Shown here: in pieces, positions 13,546-14,121 of the stretch
Position numbering within the stretch: the first letter of the stretch is position 1
How the letters are laid out: each line of letters starts with the position of its first letter
DNA from: Treponema sp.
Lineage (GTDB): Bacteria > Spirochaetota > Spirochaetia > Treponematales > Breznakiellaceae
Reading direction: 5' to 3'
Assembly: GCA_031284195.1 (NCBI GenBank)
Contig: JAITAI010000078.1
Span: 1-14,121, forward strand
Length of the DNA: 14,121 bases
Notes under the pieces: generated by a model
Seen by the model: the letters and a program-made list of their open reading frames with translations, nothing else
What the model was told of the DNA's origin: nothing
Databases searched by the model: none
Program-made: the position numbers and the translations under genes

Positions 13546-14121
13546 GGGACCATCCCAGCGGAGAATCATCAGTCCTACGGACCCCACATTCCAGCCTTGC
13601 TGTTCTTCCCACGCCGCGACGAGGGCATCCCCTGAAGGGCCAATTCCTGTATAGACAAACCCCGTTGGTAAGGGAGGACAGGAAAAAGCCGTGGACGTAC
13701 CTGTCACAAGACCGCGGCTGTCTCCGGCTATACCCCTGCCATCGGGGAGTATTACCAGGGCTTGGGGGCCGGTATGGGTATGGATATAATACCCTACTAA
13801 CTCAACCCAATGTTCCCGGTCACTGGAAAAAGAGGTATCCTCTGAAAAATGCCGGATATAGGGAAAATCTGGGGAAATAATGGCAGCCACATTTACCCGA
13901 TCCCGGCCGCTCACGTTAAAAACCGCGTCCAAGACCAGACGCAATACTGGCGGGGCATGGTCCAGGGGCTCAGGAAGCGCGGAATTTCTAAAAGCCGCAA
14001 CCGACACTGCTTCCCCTGGAAGGGTCAGATCAGAACTGCGCATATATACACTCTGAAGCTGTGCGACTGACCGCTGAACCCCCCGGTAATACCAATACCC
14101 ATCTTGCCCCTGTCTGAGGCT
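13543..14121 (-). CDS. C-terminal part of an unrecognised protein, runs off the window
   Basis: The minus-strand frame is open from the window edge to TAA (13545-13543), giving the last 192 residues. It is treated as partial because no stop occurs before the edge and an upstream segment (GQDGYWYYRGVQRSVAQLQ) continues in the same protein style; ATG 14043 is only an internal methionine. Features are alternating beta-like stretches and many Gly, Trp and aromatic residues, for example GYYIHTHTGPQALVILPDG and GFVYTGIGPSGDALVAAWEE. This resembles repeated beta-sheet or propeller-like exported proteins, but no family is recognised and the N-terminus is not visible, so any signal peptide is unknown. 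The stop codon lies inside the right-hand flanking repeat of the MITE-like element, so the present C-terminus may have been set by that insertion. Confidence 0.7.
   Translation of the reverse strand, partial: SLRQGQDGYWYYRGVQRSVAQLQSVYMRSSDLTLPGEAVSVAAFRNSALPEPLDHAPPVLRLVLDAVFNVSGRDRVNVAAIISPDFPYIRHFSEDTSFSSDREHWVELVGYYIHTHTGPQALVILPDGRGIAGDSRGLVTGTSTAFSCPPLPTGFVYTGIGPSGDALVAAWEEQQGWNVGSVGLMILRWDGP

Noticed and set aside
13473..13880. Plus-strand frame of 135 codons at the right edge
   Set aside because: It starts inside the MITE-like element and is antisense to the better-supported minus-strand frame.

Overview
The window reads like a chromosomal segment of a spirochaete, most likely a Treponema-type organism such as a free-living or gut treponeme. 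This is inferred from the mix of genes: an acidic-tailed ClpP paralogue, a FliL-type flagellar protein, a large Cache/HAMP chemoreceptor, RNase Y, a DUF3417-type glucan phosphorylase and a Sec59/VTE5-like lipid kinase. Moderate GC genes are separated by AT-rich, hairpin-rich spacers. No rRNA, tRNA, CRISPR array, intact insertion sequence or replication origin was seen.

Layout. At 59-1588 (+) lies RNase Y (rny). A 471-bp spacer follows, packed with stem-loops and a short tandem repeat. Then comes a tight + strand cluster: ClpP-like peptidase (2060-2701), MscS-type mechanosensitive channel (2738-3757) and a FliL-family protein (3785-4336), with gaps of 36 and 27 bp. After a second structured spacer, a good sigma70-type promoter drives alpha-glucan phosphorylase (4509-7049), apparently with no 5' leader; an intrinsic terminator lies about 110 bp beyond its stop. 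Next is a YhhQ-family queuosine-precursor transporter (7254-8021, +), convergent with a dolichol/phytol-kinase-like membrane protein (8080-8733, -). A 403-bp spacer with two hairpins separates that gene from galactokinase (9137-10492, -). A 626-bp divergent spacer leads to a methyl-accepting chemotaxis protein (11119-13332, +). The right edge holds the C-terminal part of an unrecognised protein on the minus strand (13543 to beyond the window).

The genes are mostly housekeeping: RNA turnover, proteolysis, osmotic safety, flagellar function, glycogen and galactose use, queuosine precursor uptake and chemotaxis. The unexplained content lies in the spacers, where I see three separate repeat families. 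(A) Three paired-arm elements (1660-1769, 4393-4456, 10672-10801), whose six arms all resemble GATAAACGYATAGAAAA and face each other across 30-100 bp. (B) Four hairpins (1921-1953, 4340-4373, 8839-8873, 9077-9117) with a shared TTTCAAAAT core but different, still paired, bases at the stem foot. (C) A 156-bp MITE-like element (13383-13538) with terminal inverted repeats and a 7-bp flanking duplication, ending exactly at the stop codon of the last gene.

Other notable points are two candidate leaderless mRNAs, a possible H-type pseudoknot covering the ribosome site of the queuosine-precursor transporter, and an alternating 9/8-bp iteron array in front of clpP. All structures were found by eye; no folding, homology search or genome-wide count was run.
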